This document shows positions 50,617-58,799 of a DNA stretch of 64,000 bases, piece after piece (within the stretch, counting starts at the first letter, position 1; the number at the start of each line of letters is the position of its first letter). Location of the stretch: positions 12,599 to 76,598 of the forward strand of contig NZ_CAJODG010000003.1 of assembly GCF_905233635.1 (NCBI RefSeq), read 5' to 3'. The position numbers and the translations under genes are program-made. This DNA is from Selenomonas sp. AE3005. Its GTDB lineage: Bacteria; Bacillota; Negativicutes; Selenomonadales; Selenomonadaceae. A model generated the notes under the pieces. It saw only the letters and a program-made list of their open reading frames with translations, did no database searches and had not been told where the DNA came from.

Positions 50617-52293
50617 TTATTTATTTTTTTCTTTTGCCCAGCTGTCGCGCAGTCCTACCACACGGTTAAATACCAGCTTGTCCGGCGTGGTGTCGGGGTC
50701 AATCACGAAGTAACCCGTGCGCAGGAACTGATAATGCTTGCCGGCAGCCTGCAGTTTTACACTAGGCTCCACCAGCGCATTGTCGATAACTTCCAGGGAA
50801 TTTTTATTGAGTGCGCCGATGAAATCCTCCGGCAGGTTGCCGTTTTCATCGGTTTCCAGCAGGTAGTCATAGAGACGTACTTCGGCCGGAACAGCAGTTT
50901 TGGCCGCTACCCAGTGAATGGTGCCCTTGACCTTGCGGCCGGCCGTAGCGCCGCCCGTCTTGGAATCAAGGTCAGCAGTACAGCGCAGTTCTACGACACT
51001 TCCCTGCTCGTCCTTAACGACTTCCTCACATTTGATGATGTAGGCGTGTTTAAGACGTACTTCGCCGCCCGGTTTCAAGCGGAAGAATTTCTTGGGCGCA
51101 TCTTCCATGAAATCTTCCTGTTCAATGTAGATTTCACGGGAGAACGGCACAAAGCGATGACCGCCATGCATGGGGTTATTGTCCCCTAAAAGCCATTCTT
51201 CCTTATCCTCGGGGTAGTTCGTGATAACCACCTTCAGCGGACGCAGCACCGCCATAATGCGGTCAGCGTTTTCATTGAGGTCAGCACGCACACATGATTC
51301 GAGCATGGCCACATCAACGAGGCTGTTGCCCTTGGCTACACCGATTTCCTCACAGAACTTGCGCAGGGAGGCCGGCGTAAAGCCGCGGCGGCGCAGGCCG
51401 GAGATGGTCGGCATACGCGGGTCATCCCAACCGCGCACATGACCTTCTTCCACGAGCTGGCGCAGTTTGCGCTTGCTGGTTACGGTATTCGTGAGGTTCA
51501 GACGGGCAAACTCAATCTGGCGCGGACGGGTATTGACGTCAAAATCCAGATTTTCCAGCAGCCAGTCATAGAACGGACGATGCTCCTCAAACTCCAGCGT
51601 GCAGACGGAATGGGTAATGCCCTCAATGGCATCGGACAGCGGATGGGCAAAGTCATACATCGGATAGATGCACCATTTATCCCCCGTGCGGTGATGATGG
51701 GCATGGGCAATACGGTAGATAACCGTGTCACGCATAACCATATTCGGCGAAGCCATGTCAATTTTGGCGCGCAGTACCTTTTCGCCATCACCGAACTCGC
51801 CGGCCTTCATACGGGCAAACAGGTCGAGGTTTTCCTCCACACTGCGGTTGCGGTATGGGCTTTCCTTGCCCGGCTCCGTCAGCGTACCGCGGTATTCCTT
51901 AATCTGTTCTGCCGTCAAATCGTCCACATAAGCCAGACCCTTTTTAATCAGTTCAACCGCATAATCATAGAGCTTATCAAAGTAGTCCGACGCATAGTAC
52001 ATGCGGTTCTGCCAGCTAAAGCCCAGCCAACGGATATCTTCCTGAATGGAATCCACGTATTCCGTGTCCTCCTTGGTAGGATTGGTATCATCAAAGCGCA
52101 GATTGCACAGGCCATGATTATACTCTGCCAGGCCAAAGTTCAAGCATATAGACTTGGCATGACCAATATGCAGATAGCCATTGGGCTCGGGTGGGAAACG
52201 GGTGTGAATCCCTTCGGTGTATTTACCGTTTCTCTGGTCTTCCTCAATCGCATTCTGCACAAAGTTCGTGGCGATTGTCGTGTTTTCTGCCAT
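50617..52293 (-). CDS. glnS: Glutaminyl-tRNA synthetase
   Basis: A 558-residue class I synthetase: TRFPPEPNGYLHIGHAKSI is the HIGH region, VTSKRKLRQLVEEGHV the KMSKS-equivalent (here TSKRK), and GWDDPRMPTISGLRRRGFTP is a GlnRS hallmark. Full length with the C-terminal anticodon-binding barrels. Its presence means Gln-tRNA can be made directly rather than only through GatCAB. ATG 52293 touches the stop of the HD-domain gene. Confidence 0.95.
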   Translation of the reverse strand: MAENTTIATNFVQNAIEEDQRNGKYTEGIHTRFPPEPNGYLHIGHAKSICLNFGLAEYNHGLCNLRFDDTNPTKEDTEYVDSIQEDIRWLGFSWQNRMYYASDYFDKLYDYAVELIKKGLAYVDDLTAEQIKEYRGTLTEPGKESPYRNRSVEENLDLFARMKAGEFGDGEKVLRAKIDMASPNMVMRDTVIYRIAHAHHHRTGDKWCIYPMYDFAHPLSDAIEGITHSVCTLEFEEHRPFYDWLLENLDFDVNTRPRQIEFARLNLTNTVTSKRKLRQLVEEGHVRGWDDPRMPTISGLRRRGFTPASLRKFCEEIGVAKGNSLVDVAMLESCVRADLNENADRIMAVLRPLKVVITNYPEDKEEWLLGDNNPMHGGHRFVPFSREIYIEQEDFMEDAPKKFFRLKPGGEVRLKHAYIIKCEEVVKDEQGSVVELRCTADLDSKTGGATAGRKVKGTIHWVAAKTAVPAEVRLYDYLLETDENGNLPEDFIGALNKNSLEVIDNALVEPSVKLQAAGKHYQFLRTGYFVIDPDTTPDKLVFNRVVGLRDSWAKEKNK

Positions 52294-53111
52294 TATATTC
52301 TCTCCTTTATATATGCGCTCACATCATCTGCTGCCGCGCACTTTTTCTCAATATAAGCCCACAGCCGGTCTACACCGGTCTGCACGCCTTCCTGCTCCGG
52401 CAGATGGTCGATAACCTTCTGGATATAGCCACGTTCCACCATCTTTTTTAGCGTCCAGCCAAAGTTTACATCATAAACCCACAAAAGGCGTACCAGCCTG
52501 CGGTCGCCTAAAGTTTTCAGCTTACGGTAATCTGCCTGCTCTCCGGCAGCAAATGCCTTGATAAACTCCGGGCTGATAAGGTCGGTAGACTTTGCCTTCA
52601 TAAACCGGGGAGCCTGGTCTGCCTTTTCCGGGTCAAGGAAGGGAGACAGCACCCGATAAATATCCAGCTTATCCGCATCACGCAAGAGCCTGGCAAACAA
52701 CAACCGCCTGCCGGCAGCGTCAGCAGGGATTTCCTTTTTATTATGATACTTTATGGCATAACAGAGTAAATCAGCATCTTCGGCAGACAAATCCCCCATA
52801 TAAGGCATTTCCTCAGCCAGCACCTTCAATCCCAAATCCGCATGGTCTTCGGACTGCGAATCATTGAAGGTCTTGTAGATGCTGTACTGGCGAAAACGAC
52901 CTACATCATGAAAGAGCCCCATCATTTCCGCCAGCTGTACATCATGCTCACTCAGGCTTAAATGCTGTGCCAGTTCCCGGGCAATGGCCGTTACATAGCC
53001 CGTATGTTCTGTCTTTATGCGAATCCCCTGCATGACCTCTTCATCATCAGTCACAAACTGATTCATGTAGCCGGTCATCCAAGTGTGCATTTTCCTTAAT
53101 AATTCTTTCAA
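52293..53111 (-). CDS. HD-domain phosphohydrolase
   Basis: A 272-residue soluble protein with an HD metal-binding set: H in KTEHTGYVTAIA, HD in GLFHDVGRFRQ, DHADLG, and later DADKLDIYRVL. Homologues are putative phosphohydrolases of unknown substrate. TTG 53111 is the start, with AAGG upstream; an internal ATG is 21 bases on. One base overlaps glnS, so both are co-transcribed. Confidence 0.85.
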   Translation of the reverse strand: MKELLRKMHTWMTGYMNQFVTDDEEVMQGIRIKTEHTGYVTAIARELAQHLSLSEHDVQLAEMMGLFHDVGRFRQYSIYKTFNDSQSEDHADLGLKVLAEEMPYMGDLSAEDADLLCYAIKYHNKKEIPADAAGRRLLFARLLRDADKLDIYRVLSPFLDPEKADQAPRFMKAKSTDLISPEFIKAFAAGEQADYRKLKTLGDRRLVRLLWVYDVNFGWTLKKMVERGYIQKVIDHLPEQEGVQTGVDRLWAYIEKKCAAADDVSAYIKERI

Positions 53112-53272
53112 TAATATACCTTCTTCACCATCACATTACGATATACCATTATAGCGCAATTAAAAAATTTTTGCCACAGAAAAAACACGGAGACGCCCTT
53201 GAAATTGAAGGAAAATTCCTATTAAGGACGAAATAATGGAATATGAATCATTGGTCAAGGAGGCAGGAAAAC

Positions 53273-55393
53273 ATGGGAAAAATCGACATCACCAAAGGAC
53301 AGGTACTGCACCGCAAGGGCGAAACTGTCACAGAAGCCGCCATAGTCCTCAAAGGCAGCTGCTATGTAAAGGTCAACGATGACACGACCCTCACCGCCGG
53401 CAACGGTGCCATTCTGGGAGCTTTCCACGCTCCCGGTGACAAATATAAATACGATTACATCGCCGCCGAAGACGGTACGCTTTTTGTTTATGACTACAAC
53501 AGCGAGCAGGACTTAACCGCCGCCATCAGCGCGACGCCTTCCATTGCTCCGGTCATGGTCACGGCCAGCCTTGACCTTGTAAACAGTCTGGTAAATACCC
53601 TCAGCGAGCTCCATGACAAAGGCTGCAATCTATGTCATGATATTCAGGCCAATTATACGGATTACAAAGACATCTGCGCCGAACTCATGGTTATGCCCCA
53701 GCAATTCCCCATTGTCAAAACTCTGGCTCACCCGGAAAAGCCAGCCCTCTTGTCCGGCTGGCAGACAGCCATCTGCCGTACCTGTCTGGAAAAAAAGGAA
53801 CTGCTCCGCAAAAGCATTTACCCGGCTGACATAAACTTCTGTGTCGGTGCTATCATGCTGGCCTCCCAGCTGGCCCGGCTAACTCAGCCGCAAATCGAAA
53901 AAGCCACGGCCTTTATTCAGAAGGTACAGGCAGATACCGATGACTTCACCAAGGAGTACCTCTCCCAAAAAGCAAAACTGGACGGCGCCAAACGTCAGGA
54001 GGCCATGGAAGCAGGCAGCGGCAGCCTGCCACAGATAACCAACGCCCTCCATACCATTCTGGCCTTCGCCGGTACCGACAGGGAAACCGGCGATGCCTTC
54101 GCCCGGGATATCCGGCAGTTTATGAAAGCCCCGGATAAAACGGAAAAATCCGATGAAATGCGGCGTCTGCGCATGAACATCACCAAAAATTTCTATACGA
54201 TTTACGAAGCGGCCTTTCTCAAGAGCCTGACAACCAGCGATATCCCGGCAGAAGTAAAAATGTTCTTCCTCTTCGGCTTTGTGGATGAAGAACTGGCCGG
54301 AGCAGAAAACACCGCCGCCATCTACAAATACACCCTGCTATGGGAGGCTGACCCTCAAAACCGGGTAATGACAGCCTATGACTGGCTCCACAAAATTTAC
54401 CGTGGCGAAGTGCCTCCCTCCAAAGATGAATTTGAAAACGACTGGCCTGACCACCTGAAAGAAGAAGTACGGCAGGGCAATCTCACACAGGCACAGGCCG
54501 ATGCCATGCTGGATGACACCAAAGCTATGGCACTGTTCGAGCTGTCCAACATGGTCACCAGCGCCAATAAAATGACCTATGGCAGCATCTTCTCCTTTAT
54601 TCCGGCCTTCTATGCCCAGTCCGTCAGCCGTCCGCTGGAAGCCTGCCTTGCCAGCACCCAGCGTGTCACCGCCGCCCTCAACCGGGTACGGGATATCGAC
54701 TTTGGCTGCTTCTACCGCCCCACCTTTGCCACCTATCCCGAATTTAAAATCAACCGCTTTGAGTACAACTTAGAGGTACTTCCCTATATAATTTTACTTC
54801 CCAACTACGGCAGCCGCGGCGTCATGTGGCAGGAAATCGAAGGCCGCAGGCGCACCACTCCGGCTCACATGGTGCTGTCCATTTTCCACTCCGAAAATCT
54901 GGACGACACCATGGTAAAGATGTGCGCCCAGTTCCGCTGGGAAATGTGCAAACGCATTCAAGGCGTCCATTACAGCGACATCTCCGAGCCTTCCCTCACC
55001 TCCGAATACTGCAACTACCTCCAGTTCTACAAAAAGAACGCCACCCTGTCAGAGGATATGAAGGAGAAGGTCAAAGCCGCCCTGAAACGCAACAACAACA
55101 GTTACAGCAATGTCTTTGCAGCAGAATATGAAACCTTCATCAATCAGGAATCCGAAGGCCTGCCGCGCCTCAACAAAGTTTCCCGGGGAATTCTCTTCAA
55201 ATACTGTACTTTTTCCCACAGAGTACGGGAAGCCATCAGCATCAATCCCCAGTACCGCCCCCTGCTGGACAGATGGCGCATCCAGCACGATGAAAAGCTG
55301 CGGACGCTGGAGCTCTTCTCCCGTAAGATTCTCACCATGACAGAGACCCTGCCGGAAGAAGTAAAAAATGAAATTGAATACCTGCGGCTTTAA
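53273..55393 (+). CDS. Large protein with cyclic-nucleotide-binding-like N-terminus
   Basis: A 706-residue soluble protein. Residues about 5-85 resemble the cNMP-binding jelly roll (KGQVLHRKGETVTEAAIVLKG, GNGAILGAFHAPGD), without the usual phosphate-binding arginine pattern. A cysteine cluster (CNLCHDIQ at about 122 and CRTCLEKKE at about 170) could bind metal. The long C-terminal part is helical and not recognised. ATG 53273 has GGAGG 9 bases upstream. No partner gene nearby; it is monocistronic with a strong terminator. Confidence 0.75.
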   Translation: MGKIDITKGQVLHRKGETVTEAAIVLKGSCYVKVNDDTTLTAGNGAILGAFHAPGDKYKYDYIAAEDGTLFVYDYNSEQDLTAAISATPSIAPVMVTASLDLVNSLVNTLSELHDKGCNLCHDIQANYTDYKDICAELMVMPQQFPIVKTLAHPEKPALLSGWQTAICRTCLEKKELLRKSIYPADINFCVGAIMLASQLARLTQPQIEKATAFIQKVQADTDDFTKEYLSQKAKLDGAKRQEAMEAGSGSLPQITNALHTILAFAGTDRETGDAFARDIRQFMKAPDKTEKSDEMRRLRMNITKNFYTIYEAAFLKSLTTSDIPAEVKMFFLFGFVDEELAGAENTAAIYKYTLLWEADPQNRVMTAYDWLHKIYRGEVPPSKDEFENDWPDHLKEEVRQGNLTQAQADAMLDDTKAMALFELSNMVTSANKMTYGSIFSFIPAFYAQSVSRPLEACLASTQRVTAALNRVRDIDFGCFYRPTFATYPEFKINRFEYNLEVLPYIILLPNYGSRGVMWQEIEGRRRTTPAHMVLSIFHSENLDDTMVKMCAQFRWEMCKRIQGVHYSDISEPSLTSEYCNYLQFYKKNATLSEDMKEKVKAALKRNNNSYSNVFAAEYETFINQESEGLPRLNKVSRGILFKYCTFSHRVREAISINPQYRPLLDRWRIQHDEKLRTLELFSRKILTMTETLPEEVKNEIEYLRL

Positions 55394-55394
55394 C

Positions 55395-55429
55395 AACAAC
55401 GGTGCTGTGAAAATCACAGCACCGTTGTT
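55395..55429. terminator. Bidirectional terminator, 16-bp perfect stem
   Basis: AACAACGGTGCTGTGA (55395-55410) and its exact complement (55414-55429) with an AAA loop, between convergent genes; it overlaps the niaR stop codon. Confidence 0.9.
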
Positions 55430-55946
55430 ATGCTTCAACCAATATTCCCTTGTTTTTTAGCTCAGCCTTGATGATATGCAGAGCCTCCTCATCCGGCACA
55501 CGCACCGTATGAATATGGACGCCGCCGGTCACCACCAGCAACGGATTGGCCTGACATTTTTTCATTTTTGTCAGGAAATTTTTGATATCACGGCGGCTTT
55601 TCAGCAGCAAATCGCTTTTCAAGGGGCCATATACAGGATGCTCTACAATAACATCCAGTACAGCTCCGCCGTTATCAATGATGATATTCAGCTCTGTCTC
55701 CATATCTTCTGCGCTATGACAACAGACTAAGGGCACCATAGGGTACTGCTGATTTTCCTCCTGTGGCATGATATAGCCCCGGGGCGTAGCAAAAATCTGC
55801 CGGCCCTCTGCCCGTAAAATACTGACATCACCAACGATAATCTGCCGGCTGACGCCCAGTTCCCGGGAAAGCCGTGTTCCCGTCAAGGGCTGCACAGCCT
55901 CCTGCAGGCGGCGCAAAACCTCCGCCCGGCGTTCTTCCGTTGTCAT
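55428..55946 (-). CDS. niaR: Niacin-responsive repressor NiaR (HTH_11 plus 3H domain)
   Basis: A 172-residue regulator of NAD precursor synthesis or salvage. HTH: TGTRLSRELGVSRQIIVGDVSILRAEG. The 3H domain has its metal histidines in VEHPVYGPL, GGVHIHTV and related positions, with the niacin-binding core between. It represses niacin uptake or de novo genes when nicotinic acid is present. ATG 55946 is preferred by spacing from GAGG. No target operon is visible in the window. Confidence 0.9.
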   Translation of the reverse strand: MTTEERRAEVLRRLQEAVQPLTGTRLSRELGVSRQIIVGDVSILRAEGRQIFATPRGYIMPQEENQQYPMVPLVCCHSAEDMETELNIIIDNGGAVLDVIVEHPVYGPLKSDLLLKSRRDIKNFLTKMKKCQANPLLVVTGGVHIHTVRVPDEEALHIIKAELKNKGILVEA

Positions 55947-56007
55947 CCTCATCACCTCTTAGCTGCAGGTATAAAAAAAGCTGCCTTACGGCAGCTATAT
56001 TTTTAAA

Positions 56008-56083
56008 TGGTGGGCGATAACAGGATCGAACTGCTGACATCCTGCTTGTAAGGCAGGCGCTCTCCCAGCTGAGCTAATCGCCC
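56008..56083 (-). tRNA. tRNA-Val (UAC), CCA encoded
   Basis: 76 bases, acceptor GGGCGAT/ATCGCCC, anticodon stem CCTGC/GCAGG with loop CTTACAA (anticodon TAC). Confidence 0.95.
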
Positions 56084-56087
56084 GAAA

Positions 56088-56162
56088 TGGTGACGCGTAT
56101 GGGATTCGAACCCATGAAGCCGCCGTGAAAGGGCGGTGTCTTAACCACTTGACCAACGCGCC
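56088..56162 (-). tRNA. tRNA-Glu (UUC), CCA encoded
   Basis: 75 bases, acceptor GGCGCGT/ACGCGTC, anticodon stem CCGCC/GGCGG with loop CTTTCAC (anticodon TTC). Confidence 0.95.
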
Positions 56163-56163
56163 A

Positions 56164-56239
56164 TGGCTCCCCGAGCAGGATTCGAACCTGCGACATATGG
56201 ATTAACAGTCCACCGTTCTACCGGCTGAACTATCGGGGA
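56164..56239 (-). tRNA. tRNA-Asn (GUU), CCA encoded
   Basis: 76 bases, acceptor TCCCCGA/TCGGGGA, anticodon loop CTGTTAA (anticodon GTT). First of the three-tRNA operon Asn-Glu-Val. Confidence 0.95.
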
Positions 56240-56327
56240 ATTCCGTGGTGTGTGTCACCAACGAAAATTATTATACGATACTTTTTCAGGGAATGCAACC
56301 CCTTTTTTAAATTTTTTCAAAAAAAGG

Positions 56328-57140
56328 TTAAATTATTTTTTGACCGGTCAAGAAAGCGGCTATGCCACTGTCATTATTGCTCGTTGTCACCGCCTTGGCC
56401 ACGGCTTTAACATCAGCAGGCGCATTGCCCATCGCCACACTCATACCCGTATACTGCAGCATTGCCAGGTCATTGTAGTTGTCCCCAAAGGACAGTGCCT
56501 CTGACTTGTCCAGGCCATAATCTTTGAGCATAACTTCAATCCCTGCCGCCTTGGACACAGCGCCATCCATAATTTCCAAAAGAATATCAGAAGAACGCGC
56601 CACCTGAAACTGCGGATAATGCTGCTGAAAATACTTTTCTGCGGCGGCGCAGTCTACCGGTTCTGCCATCAGCAAAATCTTGTGAGGCAAAGTCCCCTGC
56701 GCGAGCAGACGGTCAAAATCGGCCTGCTCCGCCTGCGCCGAGGTGATATCTTCCTCGCGCTTTACGCGCGCATCCTGCTTATCCGTCACATACCAGTGAT
56801 GGCCGCTGTAAAAATTCACCGTTACGGCGGGGAATTTTTCACCAATCTCCGCTAACAGCGCACGCACAGGCTCAGCCGCCATATAGGTGCTGGCAAGCTC
56901 CCTGCCCTCGCGGTCGAGCACGTAGGCGCCGCTATAGCAGATAATGGGCATCTGGATTCCCATATCCTCCGTAATCGGATAAATCGCCTCCGGCATCCGC
57001 GCCGACACCAACACAAAGGGAATATCCTTCGCCACCAGCTTTTTTACAGCATCCTTCGTCTGACTGGTCACTACATGCTGACTCGTCAGCACCGTGCCGT
57101 CAATATCGGAAAAAACTATTTTTACATCTGTCTTCGTCAT
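56328..57140 (-). CDS. Cof-type HAD phosphatase
   Basis: A 270-residue HAD-IIB hydrolase. Motif I is VFSDIDGTVLTS, motif II VLVSAR, motif III the lysine in GAVSKAAGIEVML, motif IV ALSFGDNYNDLAMLQ. These enzymes dephosphorylate sugar phosphates or cofactors with low specificity. ATG 57140 has GGGGGGA 7 bases upstream. It reads towards the tRNA cluster. Confidence 0.92.
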   Translation of the reverse strand: MTKTDVKIVFSDIDGTVLTSQHVVTSQTKDAVKKLVAKDIPFVLVSARMPEAIYPITEDMGIQMPIICYSGAYVLDREGRELASTYMAAEPVRALLAEIGEKFPAVTVNFYSGHHWYVTDKQDARVKREEDITSAQAEQADFDRLLAQGTLPHKILLMAEPVDCAAAEKYFQQHYPQFQVARSSDILLEIMDGAVSKAAGIEVMLKDYGLDKSEALSFGDNYNDLAMLQYTGMSVAMGNAPADVKAVAKAVTTSNNDSGIAAFLTGQKII

Positions 57141-57169
57141 AATAATCCCCCCAAGGATATTATCCTTTT

Positions 57170-57379
57170 TCACCAAGCATGTTTGCCTGTTCCTGCCAGA
57201 CTGTCAATATCGGCAAAAGCATTTTCAATAGCCTCTGTATGATACACCCAATAATTATCATATATCTTCTTGGTCAAGCCCTTGCTTTCCCATTCAGCCA
57301 AAACTTCACCGGTCTTGCGATTCTTATAGTCCGCATAAAATTCCAGCAGATACATAAAAAATTTCATTTCCTCCGGCAT
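57170..57379 (-). CDS. DUF3791-like small protein
   Basis: A 69-residue protein from ATG 57379 (GAGGTGA upstream). The pattern FFMYLLEFYADYKNRKTGEVLAEWESKG...YHTEAIENAFADIDSLAG resembles DUF3791, a family repeatedly found beside DUF3990. Third gene of a tightly packed three-gene unit, so likely an antitoxin or accessory component (inference). Confidence 0.6.
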   Translation of the reverse strand: MPEEMKFFMYLLEFYADYKNRKTGEVLAEWESKGLTKKIYDNYWVYHTEAIENAFADIDSLAGTGKHAW

Positions 57380-57380
57380 A

Positions 57381-57626
57381 TCACTCACCTCGAATATACA
57401 CGGAATTGCGCGGGTCACCGGTAATCTTCTCCGCTTCCCAGATTTCTAAAATTGCCCCAGCACCAAAATCCGTCATACCACAAGCCTCATTTTCCAGCAT
57501 TTCATGCGTCTTGGATTGCACGAACTTCTGCAATGCCTCCATATAGCTATAGCCATACTTCTCCACCAGCATATTGACCACAGCTTCATTGTAATAATCC
57601 AAAATATCGGGGTCGAGTCGTTTCAT
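57381..57626 (-). CDS. Hypothetical partner of the DUF3990 protein
   Basis: An 81-residue acidic protein: DILDYYNEAVVNMLVEKYGY, ALQKFVQSKTHEMLENEACG, ILEIWEAEKITGD. It starts inside the stop of the DUF3990 gene (ATGA overlap) and ends 1 base before the next gene. Acidic, small and coupled to a toxin-like gene: a candidate antitoxin, not proven. Confidence 0.65.
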   Translation of the reverse strand: MKRLDPDILDYYNEAVVNMLVEKYGYSYMEALQKFVQSKTHEMLENEACGMTDFGAGAILEIWEAEKITGDPRNSVYIRGE

Positions 57627-58102
57627 GCCTGTCTCGCCTCCTTAAAGACCAATAATTTCAACGCTTTCTCTGTACGGAACAGATATTGGTCTTTTAACTT
57701 CTGTGGCAATAACAACTTAATCGCCACATCTTCAGGAAAATAACCCTTCAAATAATTATTGACCGTGCGGATAGCTTGGTCATTGGCAACCGGGCCAACC
57801 ACCATATCATAATCATCAGCAGGAGGATTTCCGGTACGATGAGCCGTTATGTACCGTAGCCACTCTCTATCCGGTCTAGCAAAAGTCAGTACCTTCACTC
57901 TATCAACATAATCATCGTTAATTTCAAAAACAGATATCGTTGCTACGCCTTCTTCACGACGGGCAGCCGTCCTGACCGCCCACTTCCGTGCCTGCTCAAA
58001 GTCACTGGTCATATAAAAGCCTGCGCCAAAGTCCAAAAATCTTTGCGATTTCAATATCTTAGGTTCACGAACTACAATATTGCTTCCATGGTATAAAAGC
58101 AT
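57623..58102 (-). CDS. DUF3990 ADP-ribosyltransferase-like protein (candidate toxin)
   Basis: A 159-residue protein with the DUF3990 signature: LYHGSNIVVREPKILKSQRF, LDFGAGFYMTSDFEQARKWA, then an FEINDDYVDRVKVLTF strand and DYDMVVGPVANDQAI. The H-G, FGxGFY and Q/E positions correspond to those of ADP-ribosyltransferase folds. First of three overlapping genes. I infer a toxin-antitoxin type module. The following 310 bases upstream to 58412 hold no gene. Confidence 0.75.
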   Translation of the reverse strand: MLLYHGSNIVVREPKILKSQRFLDFGAGFYMTSDFEQARKWAVRTAARREEGVATISVFEINDDYVDRVKVLTFARPDREWLRYITAHRTGNPPADDYDMVVGPVANDQAIRTVNNYLKGYFPEDVAIKLLLPQKLKDQYLFRTEKALKLLVFKEARQA

Positions 58103-58412
58103 ACATTACCTCACATTTTCAAATAATGTAAATTAGAAAACCTTTGCCGAAAGAACAAACAACCGCATACGGATTGAAGGCTGCTGGGAGAAGGATGTCA
58201 CCATGCTTCCATGATGTGATATATATGGCATTTCAAGGACTGGTAATTCTGCGCTCACTTACAGTTACATCCTTCAATATTACGATATTTCATTCCTATA
58301 TGAACACATTTCATATCACCACTTTACTGAAAACATGGCATTATCTTTCAGTCTGCAGGTTTTTCTAATTCACATATATGTTATCAAGAAATATTCTATG
58401 AGCAATCACCCG
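58103..58412. other. 310-base intergenic region
   Basis: AT-rich, marks the border of the AT-rich island. A plus-strand frame (58144-58368) has no ribosome binding site. I see no repeats or RNA structure. Confidence 0.4.
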
Positions 58413-58787
58413 CTAAGAATGTAATAATTGTCCTAATTTTTCATCAGTTAAATTGGTTGCTATTTCTTTTACGACATCTATTGTAAAAGGTAATGCCCTA
58501 TCTTTAATTGTTCGTTTTATGTTTTCCCATATTGATTTATCTCTAATTTTATCCAAATAATCATTTCCTTTCCATGTTAAACCGCCCACAAAAAAATATT
58601 GTACAGTATCTCCCCCTAGAACAGGTTTATAACTAAGCAGCAAACCAGCATCATACAAAATTTGGCAATGATAGGCAATAGTTGAAGTATCATACCCTTC
58701 AATCCGAAGAGTAACTATAGGACTATCTATATGCATTTTCTCGACAGTTAACAATATCTTTCGACATAAATCCATGTCTCTTTTCAA
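58413..58787 (-). CDS. DUF2513 protein
   Basis: A 124-residue protein with the DUF2513 layout: MKRDMDLCRKILLTVEKMH, YHCQILYDAGLLLSYKP, GLTWKGNDYLDKIRDKSIWE. The fold is winged-helix-like and the family is common in mobile elements and prophages. It starts 12 bases after the AAA+ gene stop, so they form an operon; AT-rich, probably acquired together. Confidence 0.8.
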   Translation of the reverse strand: MKRDMDLCRKILLTVEKMHIDSPIVTLRIEGYDTSTIAYHCQILYDAGLLLSYKPVLGGDTVQYFFVGGLTWKGNDYLDKIRDKSIWENIKRTIKDRALPFTIDVVKEIATNLTDEKLGQLLHS

Positions 58788-58799
58788 TATATCACCACC

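Noticed and set aside
58144..58368. Plus-strand frame of 74 codons
   Set aside because: No ribosome binding site, no recognisable fold, in an AT-rich intergenic gap.
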